DNA of 64,000 nucleotides from Strigamia acuminata. Lineage: Eukaryota; Arthropoda; Chilopoda; Geophilomorpha; Linotaeniidae. The translations under genes were made by a program, and so were the position numbers. Positions 1 to 9,532 of the stretch are shown here, piece by piece. The stretch's first letter is position 1. Every line of letters starts with the position of its first letter. The notes beneath the pieces are model-generated. The model was not told the DNA's origin, made no database searches, and worked only from the letters and a program-made list of their open reading frames with translations. The stretch is taken from the NCBI GenBank assembly GCA_949358305.1, contig OX442317.1:9984186-10048185 (forward strand), written 5' to 3'.

Positions 1-750
1 GAATGCTCTTATGCAAGACCGTCGTTCACGGAAGATCAAAAGATATTTCACGTGTTTCAAGGACTGAAGAAGGTGATCAGAGATAAATTAGTAGCCAATT
101 ACCCAAAGACGTTGGACCAATTAACATCACAACTTGGATTGTTGGAAGCCCACGCATTCAATGAGGATCCTGCAGAAGTTTTACTAACCCTACTGCAAAA
201 AGCTGTTGATACAACAGGTGAGGTGACACCGAGTTGCTTGGTAGAACCGAGCGACGTCAATAAAACAAAAGACGAGTTGTTAGCAGAGGTCAAAGTGCTA
301 AGACAACAGCAGCAGTTTGGGGACGTTCAATATGCAGAGGTCACTCCAGTCTTCTACCAAAATCAATGGTATACGCCACATCCAAACCAGGCCCAGTTCT
401 ATAATAGAGGAAACTTTAGAGGGCGACCTGGACAACAACGTGGATGGTGGAATAACAACAGTAATTGGAACCAAGGTAGAGGATGGAATAATAATAAAGG
501 TCAAAACAGAGGCAATTGGAATAATCAGTGGAATAATTCTGGCCAAGGATTCCAACAACAACAACAGCCACAACAGCAATGGAATCCACCGCAACAACAA
601 CAACAAGGTCAAAGACAGGGGAATCCAAATAACCAAGGTCACCCACGAAATCCAAACTATAAGGGTAAAAATTTCATTGAAAATTACCAAGGAGGCCGAG
701 GTCAACGAGGAGCCCCACGTGGTGGACCAGCTAATCAATCGGGAAACTAG
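1..750 (+). CDS. Element A Gag, C-terminal part (partial)
   Basis: The frame is open from the first base to a TAG at 748-750. The visible part matches the C-terminal half of element B's Gag (32349-33803). It ends in a low-complexity tail rich in Gln, Asn, Gly, Arg and Trp, which probably binds RNA in place of a zinc knuckle; no CCHC motif is visible. Gag forms the cytoplasmic virus-like particle in this superfamily. Translation either stops at 748 or shifts -1 into pol at the slippery heptamer just before the stop. The N-terminal part lies upstream of the window. Confidence 0.85.
   Translation, partial: ECSYARPSFTEDQKIFHVFQGLKKVIRDKLVANYPKTLDQLTSQLGLLEAHAFNEDPAEVLLTLLQKAVDTTGEVTPSCLVEPSDVNKTKDELLAEVKVLRQQQQFGDVQYAEVTPVFYQNQWYTPHPNQAQFYNRGNFRGRPGQQRGWWNNNSNWNQGRGWNNNKGQNRGNWNNQWNNSGQGFQQQQQPQQQWNPPQQQQQGQRQGNPNNQGHPRNPNYKGKNFIENYQGGRGQRGAPRGGPANQSGN
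741..747 (+). promoter_or_regulatory. -1 ribosomal frameshift slippery site (element A)
   Basis: The heptamer GGGAAAC sits in the gag frame as G GGA AAC, the canonical X XXY YYZ arrangement, directly before the gag stop TAG (748-750). The pol frame is -1 relative to gag and is open from 735, so a -1 slip here gives a Gag-Pol fusion. Element B has the same heptamer and stop in the same frame. I infer function; a downstream stimulatory structure was not tested. Confidence 0.75.
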
Positions 751-3700
751 AATGGCCACAAAGACGGAAAAACAAGAAGAAATTCAAAAAGAGAAAATTA
801 GAAATCATTGAGCTGAACGCCACAGATGAACTTTTGCAGATTCCAGTAGTAGTGAATGGTTTGGAAGTCACTGGTGTCTTGGATTCCGGAGGTTATCGCA
901 ACATCATTAATGAAGATTTGGTAAGAACTCTGCAGCTCAAATACCAACCATGTCCACATGTTCGACTTAGAGTTGTAGATGGTTCATTGATAACCCCAGT
1001 AGGAAAAACCAAGATTACCATTGACGTTGGACAACAACAACATACTATTGAAGTGCTGATTGTCAGCGGATTTGGCAACCATTTACTGCTAGGAGATAAT
1101 TTTTTGAGATCTGCAAGGTGCCAGCTCGACTATGACCAACAGAAGATCTTTGTAGGGCCAAAAGATAAACAACAAGAAGTTTTCCCAATGTCAAAGAATT
1201 ACACTGAACAAAACTATATTGCGCGAGTTTTAAAACCAATAACGATACCAGCTTTACATGAATGTGTAGTACCAATAAAGATAGCAAAGAAAGTTGATGA
1301 CGAATTGTTTGTAGAACCATTGAGTGGAGTAATCGATCGATTTGGTGTGATTTGTTGCAAGACATTGACTACATTCAGAAAAGGTGAAGGAGTTCTGCGT
1401 GTTGCGAATCCAACTAAAAAGACAATCTATTTAGGAAAAAACTCAGCAGTTGCAAAGGCATTTTACGTGATTGAGTCTGGCTTGTTAGATGAAAAAAGAG
1501 CTGATCAATTTGACTTTAGCAAGGCCATGGCAAATGAGAATATGACACCAACTCAACAGGAATTGATGCGACAGCTGCTAGAGAAGAATTCGGATAGATT
1601 TGCAACATCTGACAGTGACTTAGGCAGAGCACAGGCAATAAAACATCGTATTGATACAGGAGACTCTCCTCCAATCCACTTGCAACCTTATAGACGATCC
1701 ATTAAGGAAAAAGAAATCGAAGAGGCTGAAACAAAGAAGTTACTTGAACAAGGAGTAATTAGAGAATCCGAGAGCCCATGGAGTGCACCAGTACTACTCA
1801 TTAAGAAAAGAGACGGCAGATGGAGATTTTGCGTTGATTGGAGACGTTTAAACGCAGTAACGAAGAAAATGGTTTATCCCTTACCACGTATCGACGACAC
1901 CCTAGATCAACTAGCGGGTGCGAAGTATTTTTCGATGATGGATCTCATTCAGGGATACCACCAAGTCGAAATAGACGAACAAGATCGTGAAAAGACAGCG
2001 TTCACGACGTCAAGCGGACATTATGAGTTTAATGTCCTCGGAATGGGATTATGTAACAGCCCAGCCGCCTTTCAAAAATTGATGAATAAAGTGCTTGGGA
2101 ACCTCTTGGGAAAGGTATGCATAGCGTACCTCGATGATTTAATAATATTCTCGAAGACATTCGAACAGCACCTCGTGGATGTGGACGCAGTTTTTGAAAA
2201 GCTCAGAATGGCAAACCTGAAAGTTAGGCTGAGTAAATGTACGTTTGCCACCGACACCATTCGATACTTAGGACATGTGGTTGATGCTGATGGAGTTTCA
2301 CCAGATCCCAGGAACCTGGAAGCAGTCGCGAAGTTTCCATTTCCTGTGAACGTTAAACAACTACGTGGTTTTTTAGGACTCTGCTCTTATTACCGAAAAT
2401 TCATCAAGGGATTTGCAGACATTTCTAAACCTCTGGTGAATCTCACTAAAAAGGACGAGAAGTTTGACTGGGGACCACCCCACGATACAGCGTTCATCAC
2501 ACTCCGAAATGCATTAATAACAGTACCGGTGTTGGCGCATCCAGACTTTGCACAGCCATTCATAGTATCAACCGACGCAAGTGCGTATGGAATGGGAGCC
2601 ATTCTGAAGCAAAAGATCAACAACCAGGAGCGAGTTGTAGCGTATGCAAGCAAACTGATGAGCACAGCGGAACAAAACTACACCGCCACTGAAAGAGAGT
2701 GTCTCGCTATAATGTTTGCAGTACAGAAATTCAGACCTTACTTGTACGGACAGAAATTCCAAATAATAACCGACCACCAACCCCTCCAATGGCTGAAGTC
2801 AGTCCGAAACCCCAATGGACGTTTAGCCAGATGGGCATTGCAATTAGTAGACTTTGATTTCGATATAGTGTATAAAAGCGGCAAAAAGCACACAGACGCC
2901 GATGCACTAAGTAGGATACCAGACCAGATGAGTGAAGAAGAAATAAAAAAATTACCTTCGCTTTTCTTGGAAAATTTGGACCTCCCTGCACAACAGAGGA
3001 TGGATCCCAAACTACTGGACCTAATTACAGCAGTTGAAAACCTAGAGCAACTTCCAAAGAAGAGGAGACGACCGCTTAAGCAGTACGTGCTCCACGAGAA
3101 AACGTTATTTAGGAAGAAAAACTCTTCAAGTTCCCTAAATACAGAAGGATTATTGCTAGTAGTTCCGAAACAACTCCAGAAGGATGTATTGCATGAAATG
3201 CACGACGGATTACTAGGAGCTCACTTAGGTTTGGCAAAAACATGGAAACGAATAAGAACAAGATTCTTTTGGACAAGAATTTACACTGACGTTAGAAAAT
3301 ACGTCTTGTCCTGCCAAAACTGCGCAAAAGCAAAATCGATGACAACTCCAGCCAAAGGACTAATGCAACCGTGGTCAACCGTCTCAAAACCATTCGAGCG
3401 GATTGGAATGGACACACTTGGACCTTTCCCATTGTCAAAACTAGGAAATAAACACGTTTTCGTTGTGACTGATTATTTGTCAAGATCTGTGATTGCAAGA
3501 GCTGCACCAGTAGGAACAGCTCTAGAAGCAGCAAAGACTTTGGTTTATGAAGTGATTCTTAAGGAAGGCAGCCCAAGAGAAATTTTAAGCGACCGTGGAA
3601 CGGAATACAGGAACCAAATGATTGAAGAAGTATCTAATTTATTCAAAAGTTTGCATAAAACAACGTCAGGATACCACCCAAGGACCAATGGATTAACAGA

Positions 3701-4565
3701 AAGATTTAATGCGACATTCGCAAAAATGTTGCAAAGTTATGTTAATGATGATCACACCGATTGGGATGAGTTCCTGCCATTTGTCCTGTTTTCCTACAAC
3801 ACGGGAGTTCATGAAACAACAGGTTACACACCGCACTATCTTCTTCGAGGATATGATGTGGATTTGACAATAGATGTTAACCTAAATTTGCCCCAAAAAG
3901 AGTTCACGTTACGCACATCAAAATTCATGCAACAGGCTAGGAAGATTGCAAATGAACGACTTCAAAAGCAGTCTGAGAAAAGTAAGAAAAGATTCGACAA
4001 AGATAGAGTCAACAAAGAATTCGAACCAGGCGAATTAGTCTATTTGAAGACCATAAATAGGAAAGTTGGCCTGTCAGAGAAGCTTTTACCTCAATTTTCC
4101 GGCCCCTACGAGATTGTGCGACGAACAGCTCCAAATGACTATGAAATTATCAATTCCACACGAAAGAAAAGTGATATTGTTAATGTAGAAAGGTTGAAAC
4201 CGTATAAAGCAAGAATTGAAGAAGACATAGATGAAGCTTTGAAAGAAATGCCAGAGAAGAAAGTGGAATTTGCTGAAAAAGTGAAAAAAATCAGTAAAAA
4301 AGGAGAAATTGTAGTTGAAAAACTGAATAAACCAACAAAAACAAAGCAAATCAAGGCAAAAGAACGTTACATCGATGATAGTGAACAAATTTCTCTCAAA
4401 TCATTATTTGAACCGCAAACAGAACTTGAAAACACTGAAAAACAACTTAAAAACCCGCCACTAGATGGCGCGGATACACAAAGCGACGACTATCGTTCGC
4501 GCAAGCTCAGACCGAAGGCGAGAAAATCCTACCGCCATTGCTACTCCACATTTTCGCCGAGGTGA
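741..4565 (+). CDS. Element A Pol polyprotein (protease-RT-RNase H-integrase)
   Basis: The frame is read from the frameshift site through a basic linker; no ATG is needed. Counting from codon 834, an aspartic protease motif (LDSGG) lies near residue 16. Reverse transcriptase follows with its YLDD catalytic motif near 432, then RNase H (STDAS near 580). The integrase zinc motif HHCC spans about 790-833, and its catalytic triad is D (DTLG, ~860), D (SDRG, ~920) and E (LTERFN, ~955). A lysine-rich C-terminal tail follows. No internal stop or frameshift is seen. The product copies element RNA into cDNA and integrates it. Host-domestication is unlikely given the complete element structure. Confidence 0.95.
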   Translation, partial: GKLEWPQRRKNKKKFKKRKLEIIELNATDELLQIPVVVNGLEVTGVLDSGGYRNIINEDLVRTLQLKYQPCPHVRLRVVDGSLITPVGKTKITIDVGQQQHTIEVLIVSGFGNHLLLGDNFLRSARCQLDYDQQKIFVGPKDKQQEVFPMSKNYTEQNYIARVLKPITIPALHECVVPIKIAKKVDDELFVEPLSGVIDRFGVICCKTLTTFRKGEGVLRVANPTKKTIYLGKNSAVAKAFYVIESGLLDEKRADQFDFSKAMANENMTPTQQELMRQLLEKNSDRFATSDSDLGRAQAIKHRIDTGDSPPIHLQPYRRSIKEKEIEEAETKKLLEQGVIRESESPWSAPVLLIKKRDGRWRFCVDWRRLNAVTKKMVYPLPRIDDTLDQLAGAKYFSMMDLIQGYHQVEIDEQDREKTAFTTSSGHYEFNVLGMGLCNSPAAFQKLMNKVLGNLLGKVCIAYLDDLIIFSKTFEQHLVDVDAVFEKLRMANLKVRLSKCTFATDTIRYLGHVVDADGVSPDPRNLEAVAKFPFPVNVKQLRGFLGLCSYYRKFIKGFADISKPLVNLTKKDEKFDWGPPHDTAFITLRNALITVPVLAHPDFAQPFIVSTDASAYGMGAILKQKINNQERVVAYASKLMSTAEQNYTATERECLAIMFAVQKFRPYLYGQKFQIITDHQPLQWLKSVRNPNGRLARWALQLVDFDFDIVYKSGKKHTDADALSRIPDQMSEEEIKKLPSLFLENLDLPAQQRMDPKLLDLITAVENLEQLPKKRRRPLKQYVLHEKTLFRKKNSSSSLNTEGLLLVVPKQLQKDVLHEMHDGLLGAHLGLAKTWKRIRTRFFWTRIYTDVRKYVLSCQNCAKAKSMTTPAKGLMQPWSTVSKPFERIGMDTLGPFPLSKLGNKHVFVVTDYLSRSVIARAAPVGTALEAAKTLVYEVILKEGSPREILSDRGTEYRNQMIEEVSNLFKSLHKTTSGYHPRTNGLTERFNATFAKMLQSYVNDDHTDWDEFLPFVLFSYNTGVHETTGYTPHYLLRGYDVDLTIDVNLNLPQKEFTLRTSKFMQQARKIANERLQKQSEKSKKRFDKDRVNKEFEPGELVYLKTINRKVGLSEKLLPQFSGPYEIVRRTAPNDYEIINSTRKKSDIVNVERLKPYKARIEEDIDEALKEMPEKKVEFAEKVKKISKKGEIVVEKLNKPTKTKQIKAKERYIDDSEQISLKSLFEPQTELENTEKQLKNPPLDGADTQSDDYRSRKLRPKARKSYRHCYSTFSPR

Positions 4566-5488
4566 ATGCGAGCTTTTTGCGTGAACCAAAGCTTAAATTT
4601 TGATATTTATTTGTTGTGTCGTGAATTGAATTGTGTTTTTTGAGGTTTGTGAACATATTTTAAGTGTTTTAGTATGATTTTGAGTTGAAATATTAGGTTA
4701 AAAGTGTATAAAATACCAAACTTTGCAAAACGAAACAAATCGCGATCTTCGTTCATTCGTGCTGATAATTTTCTTAGACTTTGGATTAATTTTAATGAAT
4801 AGGAAAATATGTTAGAAATGTTATTTTACATAGTATTAGCAGATAAAAATTGGTTTCAGTAAGATTAAAATTCTTAATAATGTTAAATTTGATGACATGA
4901 AAATCCGAGGTCGCGAGGCGAAGTAATTAATGCGAATTTAGTGAAGTTTATCGTAATTTGAATAAAACTGATTATGTGAATTGTAAATAAATTTTCAAAC
5001 ACAAAAATTTTGTAAATGTTCTAGGATTTAGAGAGTTGATGTTTTAGAAGAGAATTCAAATTTTTAAAGAAAATAATGAAAACCAAAAACAAATTTATTT
5101 TTTGAAAAGAGTTAAATTATTTTATGAGAATTTATTGTGAAATTTAAATGTTGTATTTTATTTATGAAGGTTTATTGTAAAAATGGATGAAATAATTTGG
5201 GTAATTCAATTTTGAACTTTAGTTTTTGTATGTTTTTTTTACATAATAGTTAAGTTGGAAATTATGATTGAATAGTTTTTTTTTGAAAACTGTAATGAAT
5301 GTAAGAATTATTGGATTCAAAACAGATTAAGATTTTTCTTTTGTATGTACATTAATCTAAAAGGGAGTAAAAAGAGATGTAAATTGTTTTATTTGACACT
5401 ATGAATTGAGATCTAATATTTGGTAAAAAAAGAATTGTCTTCATCCGAAATTTAATTTTAGAGACCAAAATTACGCAAAAAAGGGAGT
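4566..5488 (+). other. Element A 3' noncoding region with polypurine tract
   Basis: About 0.9 kb of very AT-rich DNA between the pol stop and the LTR has no ORF of note. It occupies the position where env lies in errantiviruses. It ends in the purine run AAAAAAGGGAGT (about 5477-5488) directly before the LTR, which is the expected plus-strand primer. Element B has a similar stretch with the same purine tract. Confidence 0.75.
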
Positions 5489-6066
5489 TGCTACGCGTAC
5501 AGGCCGTCCCGATCAACGGACGACCCGTATCGCGTAATTCGGCTATAATTCGGATAAAAGTTGCTAAATTTCGTCCATAGATGGCGTTGGCAATCGATTA
5601 CATCATTGCCTCGTCACTGGACTTATCAATTAGTTAAAGGGGGTAACAGGAGCTTTCCTGTGAAGTGAATCCGCCCAAGTTTGACAGTTCTCTTCCGGCT
5701 CTCACTTGAGAGTGAACTCAAATCCCTCCTATCCAATGTCAGCCTGTTCTTGGCTGGCTGCAGAAATTGTTATTAATTTAATCACCATTTAATAGTTTCA
5801 GATTGCATCTCAATTCAGAGTGTCACTTATGATTTATAATTAGAGTTTATATAATTTATATAATTTATGTAGTTCATTATTTGAGTTTAAGAATTGTGCC
5901 AATGTAAACAGAGTAAACTCATCCATTTGAAAGAATAATCAAACAGCTTTGCTGTCTGGTTAAATAAAAACTAGATTGAATTTAAACCTAATTAAAATGA
6001 CTCTTTATTTCCTATCAAATCCCAGTTGTGTGGGTAGCCTCAAGTGGGCCTAAATCCCACATAACA
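5489..6066 (+). repeat. Element A 3' LTR
   Basis: The 578-bp LTR starts TGCTACGCG right after the polypurine tract and ends ...CACATAACA, with TG...CA termini. Its 3' end resembles the matching end of element B's LTR (GGGCCTAA... then CCAC..TAACA). Direct comparison with a 5' LTR is impossible because that copy lies outside the window. Confidence 0.85.
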
Positions 6067-6737
6067 GTATACAACTAAAGTCGACTTGGTCAGAGTCGAA
6101 CAAAGGATTTCTCAAGATGGCGTCGTCGGTTCCGCGTGGTCGACGGAACAAAGGCGGCGTCTCGAGTTGTCGTAAATTCGTCACGGATTCGTCGTCACGG
6201 ACGCGGTGGAATGCTCTCTCGAGTCTTCTATCCGTGCCTGTTGTCTAGGGTTTGGTTTAGCGTCGCAGAGGCCTCGTCTAGGAACTTTGGGGTTCCCTAC
6301 AAAGCACTCGGACACTTACTTCGGCGAATAATCGACTGGGCGATTATTCTAGGTGATTTTACAAGGGCTATTCTCGTGCTTTCGCAGGAATAGCTCGCAA
6401 GTGACTTCGTGAGAGTTACAGTTTGCACTTTACTCAGCGATCCTCGATCAATCCTAACTTGTAGTTGAAGTTGGCCTGACGGTGAGGTAGTTGCTGTGTT
6501 CTTGGTGTCGTTTGTGTAAGTTCTGACTTTAGGCGGGAAACACAGCCTTTTATGCAGTGGGGTGAAGGGCCGGCGATCAACCAATGGGGGCTGACCACCA
6601 GCCGCTTCCTCCCCCTCGGGGCACACACCTGCCATGGGGAGGTGGAGCCAACTCGGGGGGGAACGACTCTTCAATCATAGTGACTCAGAGGACAAGTATC
6701 CGCCCTGGGGGGACACTTATCCAACTGGGTCACCACA
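6067..6737 (-). repeat. Element C 3' LTR, truncated by element A insertion
   Basis: This matches 24602-25272 almost exactly and ends (plus strand) in GGTCACCACA, the same terminus as the other copy. About 150 bp of the outer LTR end, which begins TGTCGCGTCC in the other copy, is missing here because element A inserted at this point; it should lie beyond A, left of the window. The first four bases, GTAT, are the inferred target duplication of A. Confidence 0.9.
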
Positions 6738-6760
6738 CGTCCCTCCTCCAGCTTCGATCT
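6738..6760 (-). promoter_or_regulatory. Element C polypurine tract
   Basis: Read on the minus strand, a purine-rich run GGAGGAGGGACG lies immediately before the LTR start TGTGGTGACC. This is the expected position of the plus-strand primer. Confidence 0.6.
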
Positions 6761-6782
6761 CGGATCGGAGCAATCTCGAATT

Positions 6783-8927
6783 TTATCGCTCCCCTCTGCG
6801 AAGTGCCGGCAGTACACCTCTGCATGGGCGGAGGATAACTGGTGGCACTGCCGGTGGCGGCGGTGGTAAATCCGGGGGCAGAGTAGTTGTCAGATCCGCG
6901 GGATTCTGCCGCTCATTGATGAAATATTGCGGGTGACCACCGACGGGTTCGCCGATCAGTCCCGTACGCTCATGGATCCAAATCCGGGTAGATGCAGGGA
7001 ATCGGTCTGGAACGAGCCGAATCCTTCGCGACTCGGCGCTCGATCCGGGTTTCCTGTGGGCCCGTAGGATACGGCGATGGAAGACGGCGTCCATGGTAGA
7101 TCGGGCCTCTCTATTTAGCCATTTGAGGATCGATTCGCCATGATCATCGGAGTCAATGATGCGCTGTCGCGTGAACTCCGACATCTGAAGGAATGGATAC
7201 TCCACTCCCAACCTCAAGTAAAGCTGCGCTGCTAGGGGCGGCGGAGGTGATGGAGGAAGTGGAATCTCCATTGGGCTCTCCAACGGTGGCGTAGCCGGCT
7301 CTGTTGAAAGAGCGGCCAGCTCTGCCGCTGGTGGTGAAGGAGAGGGCAGCGGAGGAGTTCGCGGTCCTCGGTTGGAGCGCTTCGGAATCAATTTGGGTCG
7401 ATTCGCGTACCGCTTCTCCTTCGGGAATACCGGCTTTGGGGTCGGTATGTATGGTTGGACCGCCGCCTCTGGGGGGGCGGTCTCGATGGCCTGTGGGGGG
7501 CTCGCTGCCGTTCCTGGTATCTCCGGAGCCTCCCGAATTGTTCGCAACAAGGAAGGGTGGACTCCGGGGTCCCGGTAGCGGAATGCTAACGAACGCATCT
7601 TTGAAAACTGTAGGCCTGGGTTTTCCGTATTTCTGGCCAGGTCGAAGCGCAGCGAGGCGGGCTCAGGAGTCCATCCGGCCCATACCTGGTACAACGCCCG
7701 AGGAAGGTGAACTCCCTCACGGTCGACGATTGTCCAGGCCGCCATAGCCTGCCGACTGTCCAAGAAGACGCCCAGGGACAACAGCTGGGCCATTACGTTC
7801 GTCACAGCCAAATTCAAACTGCTCCGATGGCAGGGGTAAGCGCGGTCCGGATTGTCACTGAATTGTTGTGACAGCGTCCGCATCTGTTCGATCGCCCAAT
7901 TGATGTGGTGAGTTTGGGCGGCGTCGGCCTGTCGTATGGCCAACTCGGCATTCGCGGGGATCTCGTATTCGGCCAGATATTCCTGTAGCTCGCTGAGTGG
8001 AGGAAAGGCCGCTTCACGCCGGCATCGGGCGTCCATCTCTCGCTGTGCGTACCACTCGGCGTTGCGATAAGGTCGATACACCCGTGGCGTTGGGGGTGAC
8101 GGTGGACGGCCCAACCCGGGTAGGTCATCGTATCTGACCCGTTTCGGAGTTGGATCTCCCACCGGGATCATCCGGGGAGGAGTCCACGCAGTTACGGCTG
8201 GATTCGTGCCCTCAAGAAGTGGCGGCCATCGCGCCTGTACCTGTGGGGGTACGAGCGCTGTCGGCACGGTCGGGGTTGATCCCGACGGCCGGTTGGCCGT
8301 GTATCCTCGAAAGGCGTTCTTTAAAGCTTCGGCCAAATCCTGTTTCGTAACCGGTCCATCTTTGTCCGACTCATCTGGGGACATTTGTTCCTCCGTCAAC
8401 TCGCCCAAATCGATCTCCGCTTGGAGCGTGGACGGCCCAGCCGTGGGTCCGAGACTTCGGGGTTCGGACCTTTTCATGGCGGCCATCTCTCGCTCCTTCT
8501 CCAATCCTTTAGCGATCAGAGACTGTGCACGCATCTTCTGTCGTATTTTACGCTTCCGATTCCTCCTGGTGCTGGCTGCGACGGATCTTCGTTGGGCCGT
8601 CCTCTGGGGGACGTCCGTCGGAGAATCCGGTCTCTGGTGTGATGAGACGGTTCGTCGCGACGAGGATTGATCTGGCGACTGTGTGGTAATCGCCATAAAC
8701 AACGAGGATCTTTTCTTTCCTCGATCCTGATGTGTCTCGGTCCTCGCAGCCCAGTTGGCGGAAGTTTCGATTGTTCGCTCAGCCCGCGCGTCGTCTGGCG
8801 AGGCAGGCTCGAGCGTTACTACTCGGCGACACTCCGAGCGCACGACAACTCGAGTTCGTGAACTGGAGCTGCTCGAGCGGCTGCGGTAGTCGCGACTCGT
8901 TGACGGGCCGGCCTCTATTGGGGAGAC
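6783..8927 (-). CDS. Element C ORF3, 3' part (unknown protein, interrupted by element D)
   Basis: This is the C-terminal 712 codons of the third ORF, ending at a stop at 6783. The frame appears to continue upstream to 9128, but those codons belong to D's LTR; the true partner is 15414-16060. The segment has Ser/Arg-rich and basic stretches, an acidic segment, and a globular-looking middle rich in Ala, Leu, Arg and Trp. Long Pro-rich runs follow near the end. I see no signal peptide, transmembrane helix, furin-like site or fusion peptide, so it does not look like a retroviral envelope. I do not recognise the family. Pro-rich and charged composition suggests a binding or structural role, but that is only a guess. 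Confidence 0.8.
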   Translation of the reverse strand, partial: VSPIEAGPSTSRDYRSRSSSSSSRTRVVVRSECRRVVTLEPASPDDARAERTIETSANWAARTETHQDRGKKRSSLFMAITTQSPDQSSSRRTVSSHQRPDSPTDVPQRTAQRRSVAASTRRNRKRKIRQKMRAQSLIAKGLEKEREMAAMKRSEPRSLGPTAGPSTLQAEIDLGELTEEQMSPDESDKDGPVTKQDLAEALKNAFRGYTANRPSGSTPTVPTALVPPQVQARWPPLLEGTNPAVTAWTPPRMIPVGDPTPKRVRYDDLPGLGRPPSPPTPRVYRPYRNAEWYAQREMDARCRREAAFPPLSELQEYLAEYEIPANAELAIRQADAAQTHHINWAIEQMRTLSQQFSDNPDRAYPCHRSSLNLAVTNVMAQLLSLGVFLDSRQAMAAWTIVDREGVHLPRALYQVWAGWTPEPASLRFDLARNTENPGLQFSKMRSLAFRYRDPGVHPSLLRTIREAPEIPGTAASPPQAIETAPPEAAVQPYIPTPKPVFPKEKRYANRPKLIPKRSNRGPRTPPLPSPSPPAAELAALSTEPATPPLESPMEIPLPPSPPPPLAAQLYLRLGVEYPFLQMSEFTRQRIIDSDDHGESILKWLNREARSTMDAVFHRRILRAHRKPGSSAESRRIRLVPDRFPASTRIWIHERTGLIGEPVGGHPQYFINERQNPADLTTTLPPDLPPPPPAVPPVILRPCRGVLPALRRGER
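8923..8927. repeat. Target-site duplication of element D, left copy (GAGAC)
   Basis: GAGAC directly precedes D's left LTR and recurs at 15414-15418 directly after the right LTR. A 5-bp duplication is typical of Ty1/copia integration. Confidence 0.9.
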
Positions 8928-9484
8928 TGTAGCTGTGTGGCGCAAAAATATCGCCGAAATAGGCGATAGGAAGCGTAAAACTGAGTCAAACGCACTTCTA
9001 AGTGCGGACAAATGCGCGTGATGCGCGTACGCGAGTTTGAGCGGACTTACGATCAAATTCGCGTGCACTACACTTATAGAAACGTGTAGTGCCGAACTAA
9101 ATACAATAGTTAACCAAAAATATAACATTTATTAAGAGAAAACTTACATAATGGGTCCAGAATCACTGGACAAACACAAGGAAACACACTACCCGTGTGA
9201 GCGGCCATTTGTAATGAGCCAGAGACATCTGGTGGCCGATATTATAAACAATAATAATGAAAAACATAAGAACAAGATAGAGGATGCATGAAACCTAATG
9301 TATTGAGTACATTTAACCCGGTATCATGCATTCTCCTGACAAACAAGCATGAAAACACTAAATAAACACTGAATAACCCAGGAAAATGGAAACAATTACC
9401 GATAAATGATAAAATAAACGTTTCAAAGCCATTTCACATCGAAAAATGATTTAAATAACTCAAAAGTGGTTCCAAAGTCTAACA
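8928..9484 (-). repeat. Element D 3' LTR
   Basis: The 557-bp repeat runs from TGTAGCTGTG to ...GTCTAACA and matches 14857-15413 with no difference I could find. The element-orientation polypurine tract (GAAGGAGGGAAT) lies just inside it at about 9485-9496. Confidence 0.92.
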
Positions 9485-9532
9485 ATTCCCTCCTTCGATG
9501 TAAAATGTCGGTGCTAAACAATCGAAAAAAAG

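Larger units (their letters stand above)
1..6066 (+). mobile_element. Element A: Ty3/gypsy LTR retrotransposon, 3' part
   Basis: The window opens inside gag and runs through pol, an AT-rich noncoding stretch, a polypurine tract and the 3' LTR. The domain order protease, reverse transcriptase, RNase H, integrase in pol is that of Ty3/gypsy. The 5' LTR and the start of gag lie outside the window. The 3' end abuts sequence identical to the interior of element C's other LTR copy (near 24603), so A is inserted in C's left LTR; the four bases after A (GTAT) are the expected target duplication. Both ORFs are intact where visible. It is a close relative of element B, but the LTRs differ clearly in sequence. 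Confidence 0.93.

Noticed and set aside
317-811. 164-codon plus-strand ORF overlapping gag of element A
   Set aside because: Its counterpart in element B exists only because the Gln/Asn-rich gag tail is stop-poor in all frames; pol uses the other alternative frame.
6136-6393. 85-codon ORF repeated at 24671-24928
   Set aside because: It lies within the LTRs of element C, present in both copies as part of the repeat; no domain or coding bias is visible.
8928-9128. Apparent N-terminus (about 67 codons, hydrophobic start) of the 781-codon frame in element C
   Set aside because: These codons lie in element D's LTR and recur in the other LTR copy (up to 15057). They are an artefact of D's insertion, so the hydrophobic stretch is not a signal peptide of ORF3.
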